Below, one piece after another: positions 53,722-61,441 of a stretch of 64,000 nt of DNA. This stretch comes from Chitinophaga sp. MM2321 (GTDB taxonomy: Bacteria; Bacteroidota; Bacteroidia; Chitinophagales; Chitinophagaceae), in NCBI RefSeq assembly GCF_964033635.1, contig NZ_OZ035533.1, positions 6,481,001 to 6,545,000 on the forward strand. Reading direction: 5' to 3'. The position numbers were made by a program, and so were the translations under genes. How positions within the stretch are numbered: position 1 is the first letter of the stretch; each line of letters opens with the position of its first letter. The notes beneath the pieces were generated by a model. The model had not been told where the DNA came from. It saw only the letters and a list, made by a program, of their open reading frames with translations, and did not search any database.

Positions 53722-54435
53722 ATGGAAAAGATTATTCATCGTGCAGATAGCAGAGGTTATGCCAATCATGATTGGTTAAAGAGCCATCACTCATTTAGTT
53801 TCGCAAATTATTACGATCCCAACAGGATTCATTTTGGTGCATTGCGTGTACTGAATGATGATTTTATAAAGGGTGGAATGGGCTTTGGCGCGCATCCACA
53901 CGATAATATGGAAATTGTATCTATCATCCTGGATGGTGGGATGGAACATCGTGATAATACCGGCAGACAGGCAGTGATACGCAGAAACGATGTACAGGTA
54001 ATGAGTGCAGGTACCGGTATCATGCATTCAGAATTTAATGCTTCCAAAACGGAAGATGCGAATATGTTACAGATCTGGGTATTTCCTAAAGAACGGAATG
54101 TAACACCAAGATATGATCAACGGACATTTGATCCGACTGCACGTGAAAACGCGCTACAGGTAGTGATTTCACCGGATGCCGCGGATGATGCACTGCACCT
54201 GAACCAGGACGCATGGTTTTCATTAGGAAAGTTTGATGCCGGTCAGCAAATTGATATTTCATCAAAAGTTCCCGGTATAGGCAGCTACCTGTTTTTGATC
54301 AGCGGAGAAATAAAAGTTGCAGATGAAATACTGCATACACGTGATGCTATCGGCTTGTCTGATTACAACAAAATAACAGTTGATATACTGAAACCGGCAG
54401 AGTTTTTGCTGATAGATATACCGATGCTGAACTAA
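53722..54435 (+). CDS. Pirin family protein, YhhW-like
   Basis: A 237-residue pirin, shorter than the one at 50822 and closer to E. coli YhhW, a quercetinase-like enzyme. The iron ligands are in GFGAHPHDNMEIVSIILDGG, GMEHRDNTG and GIMHSEFN. It lies 219 nt after OsmC, across a family A repeat, and is followed by a strong terminator. Two pirins of different subgroups so close together suggest a common inducer. Confidence 0.92.
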   Translation: MEKIIHRADSRGYANHDWLKSHHSFSFANYYDPNRIHFGALRVLNDDFIKGGMGFGAHPHDNMEIVSIILDGGMEHRDNTGRQAVIRRNDVQVMSAGTGIMHSEFNASKTEDANMLQIWVFPKERNVTPRYDQRTFDPTARENALQVVISPDAADDALHLNQDAWFSLGKFDAGQQIDISSKVPGIGSYLFLISGEIKVADEILHTRDAIGLSDYNKITVDILKPAEFLLIDIPMLN

Positions 54436-54474
54436 TCATACACTTCGTTATATATTAACCCGTTATATTCAGGA

Positions 54475-54510
54475 AGAGATCAGCCGTAAGGCTGGTCTCT
54501 TCTTTTTATT
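54475..54510 (+). terminator. Terminator after the second pirin gene
   Basis: AGAGATCAGCC (54475-54485) pairs with GGCTGGTCTCT (54490-54500, one G-U) across GTAA, followed by TCTTTTTATT. A classic intrinsic terminator on the plus strand. Confidence 0.9.
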
Positions 54511-54540
54511 ATTTTCATAGCAGTTATAAAACTTTTTTCA

Positions 54541-55614
54541 ATGCAATCATTCCTGGCACAACAGTATTGGCACAACACGGTACAAGATTATTGCATAGCA
54601 CTTGGCACTTTCATCGTCATTGTTTTGCTCATTCTGATCTTAAAAAAAATTATACTAAAAAGAATAAAAAACTGGGCTTCCGGAACGGAACGTAAGTTTG
54701 ATGATTTCTTTGTAAGAGGTTTTGAACGCACAGTTGTTCCTTTATTATATATCGGAGGCATATACATTGCACTGCAGCAGCTCACACTAGCACCTAAAGT
54801 TGATAAGTGGACAGGCATCTTCTTTTCTATCTGCGTTACCTTTTTTGTTGTACGTGCGGTCACGACTTTACTGCAATTCATGTTTGTAAGTTATCTCTCC
54901 GGACAGGAAAGAGGCGAAGAGAAAACCAAGCAGGTGAAAGGTATCATGGTGGTGGTATCCGCATTGATATGGGGTATTGGCATATTGGTGTTGCTGAGTA
55001 ACTGGGGCTTTAATGTGACTACCTTTGTGGCCGGTCTGGGTATTGGTGGTATTGCCATTGCACTGGCTGCGCAAACGATCCTGGGTGATTTATTCAGTTA
55101 CTTTGTTATCTTCTTCGACAAGCCATTTGAAATAGGTGATTTTATTATTGTGCAGGATAAACTCGGCACGGTAGAATATATCGGTATTAAAACTACACGT
55201 TTGCGCAGTCTCAGTGGTGAACAGCTGGTATTTTCAAATACTGATCTGACCAATTCGCGCGTGCATAATTACAAGCGGATGGCAACGCGGCGTATCGTAT
55301 TTAAATTCAATGTTGCTTTAGATACGCCGAGAGATAAGCTGGCATTGATTCCTGGCATGGTAAAAAAGGCGGTGGCTGATGCAGGGAATGCATTTTTCGA
55401 CAGATCACACCTGTTGAATTTTGGCGACTTCTGTATCGTGTATGAGAATGTTTTTATTGTGCAGTCAGGAGATTATAACCTGTATATGGATATACAGCAG
55501 GCCATTAACCTGCAATTATTTGAAGCATTTGAAAAAGAAGGGATTAAATTTGGCATTCCTACACAAAATTTATTTCTTAACCAACGGGCAACTGAAACAA
55601 CGGAGAAATTATAA
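54541..55614 (+). CDS. MscS family small-conductance mechanosensitive channel
   Basis: A 357-residue MscS-type channel. Several N-terminal helices precede the pore helix LGIGGIAIALAAQTILGDLF, and the beta domain follows with PFEIGDFIIVQDKLGTVEYI and VFSNTDLTNSRVHNYKRM, both hallmark MscS segments. The channel releases solutes on osmotic downshock. Its stop overlaps the next gene's ATG by one base (TAATG), so translation of the HAD phosphatase is probably coupled to it. Confidence 0.93.
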   Translation: MQSFLAQQYWHNTVQDYCIALGTFIVIVLLILILKKIILKRIKNWASGTERKFDDFFVRGFERTVVPLLYIGGIYIALQQLTLAPKVDKWTGIFFSICVTFFVVRAVTTLLQFMFVSYLSGQERGEEKTKQVKGIMVVVSALIWGIGILVLLSNWGFNVTTFVAGLGIGGIAIALAAQTILGDLFSYFVIFFDKPFEIGDFIIVQDKLGTVEYIGIKTTRLRSLSGEQLVFSNTDLTNSRVHNYKRMATRRIVFKFNVALDTPRDKLALIPGMVKKAVADAGNAFFDRSHLLNFGDFCIVYENVFIVQSGDYNLYMDIQQAINLQLFEAFEKEGIKFGIPTQNLFLNQRATETTEKL

Positions 55615-56327
55615 TGTTATTAGCGACAGATCTTGACGGTACCTTCTTAGGTGGTACAGCAGCAGATAAAGAAGAATTATACAGTTTATTGAATAACAGG
55701 GAAGATATTCAACTGGTGTTTGTAACGGGAAGGGGTATACGTAGTGTACTGGCATTACTGGAAAACCCTGCGATACCAAAACCGGAGTATATCATTTGTG
55801 ATGTGGGTGCCACCGTAACACACCTGGCCTCCATGGCGCCTGTAGAACCAGTACAGGCCGGTATTGCAGCGCGTTGGCCGGGAGGGCATGTCCGGGAAAC
55901 ACTGAAAAGCGTGAAAGGATTACTTCACCAGGAAGCGCATCAGCAATACCGTTGTTCCTACTATTATGATGATGCTACAGATATCGATACCGCCAGATCA
56001 GTGGCTACTTCACTGCATTGTGACCTGATCCTGTCTGCGGGGAAATACCTGGACATATTGCCAAAAGGAGTGAATAAAGGAAATACGTTACAACAACTGT
56101 TGGGCGTGCTGGCATTACCACATGAACAGGTATTGGTGGCCGGTGATTCCATGAATGATTATTCCATGTATGAAATGGGCTTCAAAGGCGTTGTAGTGGG
56201 AGAAGCCGAACCGGAGCTGTTAGTCCGTACCAAGGGGATGCCCAATGTATTGCGGGCACAGCGTAGCGGCGCCGGAGGAATCCTCGAAGCCATGGAATTT
56301 TTCCCTGAGTTTGGCATCTACCTGTAA
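55614..56327 (+). CDS. HAD-IIB hydrolase, sucrose-/mannosylglycerate-phosphatase-like
   Basis: A 237-residue HAD hydrolase of the IIB (Cof-type) group. The catalytic motif ATDLDGTF is intact (D6 nucleophile, D8 acid-base), motif II is VTGRGIRSV, and motif IV is AGDSMNDYSMYE. CDVGATVTHL and GVNKGNTL match sucrose-6-phosphate phosphatases and their relatives, which act on phosphorylated disaccharides or glucosylglycerate. Starting on the last base of mscS, it should be coupled to that channel. Substrate unknown, but an osmolyte phosphate is a reasonable guess. Confidence 0.85.
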   Translation: MLLATDLDGTFLGGTAADKEELYSLLNNREDIQLVFVTGRGIRSVLALLENPAIPKPEYIICDVGATVTHLASMAPVEPVQAGIAARWPGGHVRETLKSVKGLLHQEAHQQYRCSYYYDDATDIDTARSVATSLHCDLILSAGKYLDILPKGVNKGNTLQQLLGVLALPHEQVLVAGDSMNDYSMYEMGFKGVVVGEAEPELLVRTKGMPNVLRAQRSGAGGILEAMEFFPEFGIYL

Positions 56328-56490
56328 GCCGGAAAGTTATTATGGCCGCATTGAAAAAGATTGTAACTTAGAATAAGGTCTTTGCTATTGAATGGGTCTG
56401 AGGTAAACTGTTAAATGGATATTGGCTACCAGCGTTTGGTAATGATGGATACCTGTTTTATCATCTTTTAAACTGATAAATCAATACACC

Positions 56491-56868
56491 ATGGAAATTA
56501 CAACACAGCCTACCGATCTGCACCAGCAGATCAACTCATGGAAGGAAGCCGTGAACGATGTAAGAAATGATGTGAAAATGATGCGCGAAAGGTTGGAACA
56601 GATCGCGCTGAGTAAAGCTCCCCGTGAGGTAATGACGAAAGTAGAGCATTTTGAAAACCGTTTTCTTCGCCAGCGCGAAGTCGCCGATGAAATGTTTCAC
56701 GATGTGAAACAATGCGCGAAAAGTATATTGGATGAGCCTTTAAAGGTTGTTCATGATGATCGCCCGGTTTGCGATTACAATACCATGCAGCATCGCATGG
56801 AAATATTCCAGAAATTATTTGCAGAGTTGAAAGATGATTTCAATCATTTTATGACTAACGATATTTAG
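56491..56868 (+). CDS. Small coiled-coil protein of unknown function
   Basis: A 125-residue all-helical, highly charged protein, with heptad patterns in NSWKEAVNDVRNDVKMMRER and VEHFENRFLRQREVADEMFH. Two cysteines (QCAKS and VCDYN) are present. There is no signal peptide or membrane segment. I do not recognise a family; it could be a cytoplasmic helical-bundle protein. It lies between the HAD gene and the PAS gene, converging with the latter within two nt. Confidence 0.7.
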   Translation: MEITTQPTDLHQQINSWKEAVNDVRNDVKMMRERLEQIALSKAPREVMTKVEHFENRFLRQREVADEMFHDVKQCAKSILDEPLKVVHDDRPVCDYNTMQHRMEIFQKLFAELKDDFNHFMTNDI

Positions 56869-56869
56869 A

Positions 56870-58015
56870 TCACTGGATATCTTTTGCTTTGTCTTCTATT
56901 TTATGGATGATATCGTCCAATTGCTGTGTGGATTGATATAACCAGTCCATCAGACGGGAATTGAGATGAATGTCCTTATTGCTTTTGTCAAACATCCCCG
57001 TGATACTGAGAATGGAAACTACCGGGCGACGTATTTCATGTGAATTGATCCATGCAATTTCCCGGAGCGTTTTATTTTGTTCTTCCAGTTTCATGGCTTG
57101 TTTTACGTGCTTATCCATGTCCTGCATAATACCAATCATGCGCACAGGAATATTCTTTTCGTAGATGATATAAGAACGATCCACTACATATTTATAACTT
57201 CCGTCAGCACACTGGAAACGGTATTCTGCTGACCAGTGATGGCTGCCGGTAGCCAGGCATTTATCCAGAGAAGAAATGATCTGCTCCCGGTCGTCGGGAT
57301 GCAGGTTGCTTTTCCACCATTCAAAAATGCCGTCTTCTGCTGGGGGCGCATGCCGGAAGAGGTTTGCCATTCCATGATTCCAGCTGACTTCATTGGTGAG
57401 CAGATTCCTGTCATATACAGCATCATTGATCGCCTGTGCCAGCAATTGATACCGTATCCCCTGCTGGTGCGCTTCCCTGGCGGCTTTAACCTGTTCATCC
57501 ACATCTTTCGCCATAATGAAGCGCGCTTTTTTTCCGTAATAAACAGCAGCATGCGCGTATAATTCTACAAAGAAAGTAGTCCCGTCTTTTTTACGATGTT
57601 GCCAGATTCCGCGGTATGATATATTGTCGCCACGTTCTTTGATATTTTCCATCAGCTGCGGCACTTCTTCCGGCTCACGGATATCTGCTAAAGTCAATTG
57701 TGCAAATTCTGATTTACTGAATCCATATTTTTCAACGGCAGCTTGGTTTACAGAGAGGAACCGGAGCGTCTTTTTTTCATATATCCACATGGGAACGGGA
57801 TGTTCATCAAAAAGCCGCTGATATTGAAGGGAATGATAATTTTTTCGGAGAGTGCCAATGACAAACAGTAGCAAAGCACAACAGGATATTATTTCAGCTG
57901 TGATCAGCCATTTTTTTTGTAACGCATTTTCACTTCCTTGAATGAGGTATGCATTGATGGCTATGATAATAAATAATAGACAGAAAGAAGCAACCTTAGA
58001 AAGGGAAGTCCGCAT
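56870..58015 (-). CDS. PAS-domain histidine-kinase-like protein lacking the ATPase domain
   Basis: A 381-residue inner-membrane protein. Two transmembrane helices (about residues 8-27 and 37-57) are followed by two PAS domains (about 70-180, YGFSKSEFAQLTLADIREPE; and 195-315, ending with the PAC-like RMIGIMQDMDKH). A dimerisation/phosphoacceptor helix follows with the H-box WINSHEIRRPVVSILSI, then the protein ends at DKAKDIQ with no HATPase domain. It cannot phosphorylate itself in cis. The frame is open from a TTG at 58054, but the ATG at 58015 fits the promoter. Confidence 0.85.
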   Translation of the reverse strand: MRTSLSKVASFCLLFIIIAINAYLIQGSENALQKKWLITAEIISCCALLLFVIGTLRKNYHSLQYQRLFDEHPVPMWIYEKKTLRFLSVNQAAVEKYGFSKSEFAQLTLADIREPEEVPQLMENIKERGDNISYRGIWQHRKKDGTTFFVELYAHAAVYYGKKARFIMAKDVDEQVKAAREAHQQGIRYQLLAQAINDAVYDRNLLTNEVSWNHGMANLFRHAPPAEDGIFEWWKSNLHPDDREQIISSLDKCLATGSHHWSAEYRFQCADGSYKYVVDRSYIIYEKNIPVRMIGIMQDMDKHVKQAMKLEEQNKTLREIAWINSHEIRRPVVSILSITGMFDKSNKDIHLNSRLMDWLYQSTQQLDDIIHKIEDKAKDIQ

Positions 58016-58039
58016 TGTCTGAATTTCATGAGAAAGTAA

Positions 58040-58047
58040 CAAAAATA
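58040..58047 (-). promoter_or_regulatory. -7 box (TATTTTTG) of the PAS gene
   Basis: Reads TATTTTTG on the minus strand, 24 nt before the ATG at 58015. It lies inside the longer TTG-initiated reading frame and so argues against it. Confidence 0.5.
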
Positions 58048-58109
58048 ACCGCAACGGAAAAATAATACCGCAATGAGCTGATTGAGAATATTTTTTCCAT
58101 TAATATACT

Positions 58110-59156
58110 TTATAATTCAAGGATCACCTGGTCACTTGCCGGATACCCTACACAGGTGAGTACCAACCCTTCTGCCAGTTCTTTATCAGTGAGTACTTCA
58201 TTTACGGGCATCCATACTTTACCGCTGATACACTGTGCGGTACAGGAGCCGCATACACCTCCTTTACAGCTGTAAGGCAACGCCACATCATGTTCCAGCG
58301 CATAGCTCAGTATCGTTTGATTAGCGGGTACAGACAATTGATACGCCACATTACGAAGATGGATAGTCACCTCCCGGGTGCTGGTATCCTCTGGTAGCGG
58401 CATTTTGGCGAGTTTTGTATCCGTATTTACCACAAAGTTCTCCTTGTGTAGCTGTTCTTCGCTAAAGCCCATAAAGCGGAGCGTAAGCAGAACCATGCGC
58501 ATATAATCCGGTGGGCCACACACGAAAAATTGTGCATCGGATTGATTAAAATGTAACTGTTCCTGGATGATCCGTTCCAGCAGTATATTGTTCAGCCGGC
58601 GGTAGGCGTGGTGACTGTCGGGATCATTGCTGAAAAGGAAGAGGCAATGCAGCTGCTGACTGTATTTTGTTTGCAGCACCTGTAGTTGTTGATAGAAGAT
58701 CGCATTGCCGGGCGTAGTGTTGCTATAAATCAGTGTCACCTTTGCAGAAGGCTCATCCTTCAGGATCTGTTTTAAAAGCGAAAATACAGGGGTTATACCG
58801 CTGCCTGCGGCCAACAGCATGATGTCCCGCGGCGTAGTGGAAGCTTGTTCAAAAGTAAAGCGGCCGGAAGGTTCTACAGCCGTCACGATATCATCTTTTT
58901 TCCAGGTGCGCAGGATGTGCCGGGAGATTTCCCCGTTTTCCTTTTCGCGGATGGTTACAGAAAGATATGGATCTACTCCTGGTGTGGAGCTGAAAGAATA
59001 GGAACGACGATATTCCTTGTTATTTAAGGAGATAATGAAAGTGAGAAATTGTCCTGCGAGATAACTGACTGGTTCAGGCGCCGTATTTTCCAGGAGGTAG
59101 GAATAGGTGCCCGGTGTTTCGCGTATGATGTCGGTTATTCTTAATTGTAGATACAT
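58110..59156 (-). CDS. PaaE-like flavodehydrogenase with C-terminal 2Fe-2S domain
   Basis: A 348-residue electron-transfer flavoprotein: FAD-binding barrel (RRSYSFSST near residue 54), NAD(P) domain (AAGSGITPVFSLLKQIL), and a C-terminal plant-type ferredoxin domain with YSCKGGVCGSCTAQC and a final LVLTCVGYP. The cysteine spacing C-x4-C-x2-C with a fourth near the end is right for 2Fe-2S. This layout matches the PaaE/HmpX group that feeds electrons from NAD(P)H to oxygenases or reductases. The partner is not visible. It follows dxs on the minus strand across the family B repeat, which touches its start codon. Confidence 0.9.
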   Translation of the reverse strand: MYLQLRITDIIRETPGTYSYLLENTAPEPVSYLAGQFLTFIISLNNKEYRRSYSFSSTPGVDPYLSVTIREKENGEISRHILRTWKKDDIVTAVEPSGRFTFEQASTTPRDIMLLAAGSGITPVFSLLKQILKDEPSAKVTLIYSNTTPGNAIFYQQLQVLQTKYSQQLHCLFLFSNDPDSHHAYRRLNNILLERIIQEQLHFNQSDAQFFVCGPPDYMRMVLLTLRFMGFSEEQLHKENFVVNTDTKLAKMPLPEDTSTREVTIHLRNVAYQLSVPANQTILSYALEHDVALPYSCKGGVCGSCTAQCISGKVWMPVNEVLTDKELAEGLVLTCVGYPASDQVILEL

Positions 59157-59297
59157 TTGACCAGGATTAAATTGATTATAAGGATTTATAGGATTTAACT
59201 GGAAGAACTACGCGGATATCTCCGTTTAAATCTTCCGGTTAAATCCTATAAATCCTTATAATCAATTTAATCCTGGTCAAATTTAATCCTGGTCAAA
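59156..59297. repeat. Intergenic inverted repeat, family B copy 2 (51-bp arms)
   Basis: Left arm 59156-59206 and right arm 59231-59281 match over 51 bp with one G-U position. Words: TTTGACCAGGATTAAATTG, ATTATAAGGATTTATAGG, ATTTAAC, TGGAAGA. The right outer word ATTTAATCCTGGTCAA is duplicated in tandem (59265-59280 and 59281-59296). The left end touches the PaaE-like start codon and the extra right word contains the dxs stop codon (59293-59295). Confidence 0.97.
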
Positions 59298-61218
59298 TGG
59301 TTACCGTAATTTTTTCCTTCAGCATTTCCCTGGTAGTGTGTGCAATACCGGCAGCATCGAATCCGCATTCGCGGTAGAGTTCTTCCGGTTTGCCGTGTTC
59401 AATGATCCTGTCAGGGATGCCCATTATTTTAATAGCTGCTTTGTATTGATGTGCAGCCATGAATTCCAGTATGGCGCTGCCAAATCCGCCCAGTATGGCG
59501 CCATCTTCTACAGTGATCACTTTATCAAATGACTGGAAGATGTTGTGCAGCATGGCTTCGTCGAGTGGTTTTACAAAGCGCATATCATAATGTGCGGGTT
59601 GTAAGCCGTCGGCTATCAGTTCTTTGCAGGCTTCGGTAACAAAGTTTCCGGTGTGGCCCAGCGAGAGGATAGCGATATCTTTTCCATCACGGATCTTGCG
59701 GCCGGTACCTGGTTTGATGGCTTTGAAGGGTGTACGCCATTCCGGCATCACGCCTTGTCCGCGCGGGTAACGGATCACGTAAGGGTTTTTATTTTCAGGA
59801 AGTTGTGCGCTATACATCAGGTTACGCAGTTCTTCTTCATTCATGGGGGCGCTGATGATCATATTCGGGATACTGCGCATGTAGGCAATATCGTAGGCGC
59901 CATGGTGTGTAGGTCCGTCTTCGCCTACCAGTCCTGCCCTGTCGAGGCAAAAGATAACCGGCAGTTTCTGAATGGCTACATCATGTACCGCCTGATCAAA
60001 GGCGCGCTGGAAGAAGGAAGAGTAAACGTTGCAGAATACGCGCATGCCCTGGGTGGCCATACCGGCAGAGAGGGTCACTGCATGTTGTTCGCAGATACCT
60101 ACATCAAAAGCGCGTTCCGGCATTTTCTCCATCATGAATTTGAGGGAGGAACCAGAAGGCATGGCTGGCGTGATGCCGATGATTTTATCGTTCTGTTCAG
60201 CGAGTTCTATCATGGTATGACCAAAAACATCCTGGTATTTAGGTGGTTGAGGTCTTGTTACCTGTTTCTTGAAAATTTCTCCGGTGATTTTGTCGAACAG
60301 ACCGGGCGCGTGCCAGGTGGTCTGATCTTTTTCTGCCAGTGCATATCCTTTACCTTTTGTGGTAACGATATGAAGCAGTTTAGGGCCGGGAATATCTTTC
60401 AGGTCCTGGAGGGTATCGGCTAGTTTGGTGATATTGTGACCGTCGATAGGGCCGAAATAGCGCATCTTCAGTGACTCGAACAGGTTGCTGGATTTTGATA
60501 CCACGCCTTTGAGACTGGCTTCCAGCTTGGAGGCCATATCGCGGGTGAAACGCTTGCCTACAGGCAGTTTTCCGAGCAGATGCCATACATCGTCGCGGAG
60601 CTTGTTGTAGGTAGGTGAAGTGGTAATATCTGTCAGGTATTCTTTGAGTGCACCCACGTTAGGGTCGATGGACATGCAGTTATCGTTGAGGATAATGAGC
60701 ACGTTGGCATTGGCCACGCCGGCGTGGTTCAGTGCTTCAAAAGCCATACCTGCTGTCATGGCGCCATCACCGATGACGGCAATATGCTGACGGTCAAATT
60801 CTCCCTTATAGTGAGAGGCCATGGCCATACCCAATGCAGCAGAGATAGAGGTAGAAGAATGCCCTACACCGAATGTATCGTATTCGCTTTCATCTCTTTT
60901 AGGAAACCCGCTGAGCCCTTTATATTTCCTGTTGGTCGGAAATTCTTCCCGCCGGCCGGTGAGGATTTTATGGCCATAGGCCTGGTGACCTACGTCCCAT
61001 ACCAGCTGGTCATAAGGCGTGTTATATACATAATGTAGCGCCACAGTAAGCTCTACTACGCCAAGGCTGGCCGCAAAATGGCCGCCATGCACACTTACAA
61101 CATCAATAATGTACTGACGCAATTCGTCACACACCTGGTGGAGTTGTTCTTTATTCAACTTTCGCAAGTCAGCAGGATATTTTATCTGGCTTAACAGTTG
61201 ACCGGCCGTGATGTTCAT
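59293..61218 (-). CDS. dxs: 1-deoxy-D-xylulose-5-phosphate synthase
   Basis: The first enzyme of the MEP isoprenoid pathway, joining pyruvate and glyceraldehyde-3-phosphate with thiamine diphosphate. Of 641 residues, key segments are GGHFAASLGVVELTVALHYV, VWDVGHQAYGHKILTGR, the ThDP site VIGDGAMTAGMAFEALNHAG and NDNCMSIDPNVG, and in the pyrimidine domain DVGICEQHAVTLSAGMA and DRAGLVGEDGPTHHG. All are intact. It has a TATTTTTG box and a geranylgeranylglyceryl-phosphate synthase homologue (isoprenoid use) lies only 2 kb away, though on the other side of a regulator operon. Confidence 0.97.
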   Translation of the reverse strand: MNITAGQLLSQIKYPADLRKLNKEQLHQVCDELRQYIIDVVSVHGGHFAASLGVVELTVALHYVYNTPYDQLVWDVGHQAYGHKILTGRREEFPTNRKYKGLSGFPKRDESEYDTFGVGHSSTSISAALGMAMASHYKGEFDRQHIAVIGDGAMTAGMAFEALNHAGVANANVLIILNDNCMSIDPNVGALKEYLTDITTSPTYNKLRDDVWHLLGKLPVGKRFTRDMASKLEASLKGVVSKSSNLFESLKMRYFGPIDGHNITKLADTLQDLKDIPGPKLLHIVTTKGKGYALAEKDQTTWHAPGLFDKITGEIFKKQVTRPQPPKYQDVFGHTMIELAEQNDKIIGITPAMPSGSSLKFMMEKMPERAFDVGICEQHAVTLSAGMATQGMRVFCNVYSSFFQRAFDQAVHDVAIQKLPVIFCLDRAGLVGEDGPTHHGAYDIAYMRSIPNMIISAPMNEEELRNLMYSAQLPENKNPYVIRYPRGQGVMPEWRTPFKAIKPGTGRKIRDGKDIAILSLGHTGNFVTEACKELIADGLQPAHYDMRFVKPLDEAMLHNIFQSFDKVITVEDGAILGGFGSAILEFMAAHQYKAAIKIMGIPDRIIEHGKPEELYRECGFDAAGIAHTTREMLKEKITVTI

Positions 61219-61247
61219 ATTAATGGCTCAGGGTTTATAATAAGTGA

Positions 61248-61255
61248 CAAAAATA
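61248..61255 (-). promoter_or_regulatory. -7 box (TATTTTTG) of dxs
   Basis: Reads TATTTTTG on the minus strand, 29 nt before the ATG at 61218. Confidence 0.5.
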
Positions 61256-61335
61256 CTAAAAAATATGGGTTATATAGTGCGGATAAGCAGGGAAAATGAG
61301 ACAGTTTGCTGATATTTGACCATTCAGCGGGTACC

Positions 61336-61368
61336 ATTCGCCATTTACCAATAATGATTCACCATTTA
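61336..61368 (+). promoter_or_regulatory. Direct repeat upstream of the LytS/LytTR operon, likely LytTR site
   Basis: ATTCGCCATTTA (61336-61347) and ATTCACCATTTA (61357-61368) are 12-bp direct repeats with one mismatch, 21 bp apart start to start. LytTR regulators typically bind paired direct repeats about 21 bp apart, so this fits an autoregulatory site. The operon's -7 box starts 34 nt after the second repeat. Confidence 0.5.
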
Positions 61369-61402
61369 TAACAATTAGGTATCCGTAGGGTAGTGCATAC
61401 GG

Positions 61403-61410
61403 TACTTTTG
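61403..61410 (+). promoter_or_regulatory. -7 box (TACTTTTG) of the LytS-type kinase gene
   Basis: TACTTTTG matches TAnnTTTG, 31 nt before the ATG at 61442. Confidence 0.55.
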
Positions 61411-61441
61411 AAATACAGGGGAAGTTTACTAATTTGAATTG

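Noticed and set aside
59653..60423. A 256-codon plus-strand reading frame opposite dxs.
   Set aside because: It lies wholly inside dxs, has no recognisable domain, and arises from the codon bias of the real gene.
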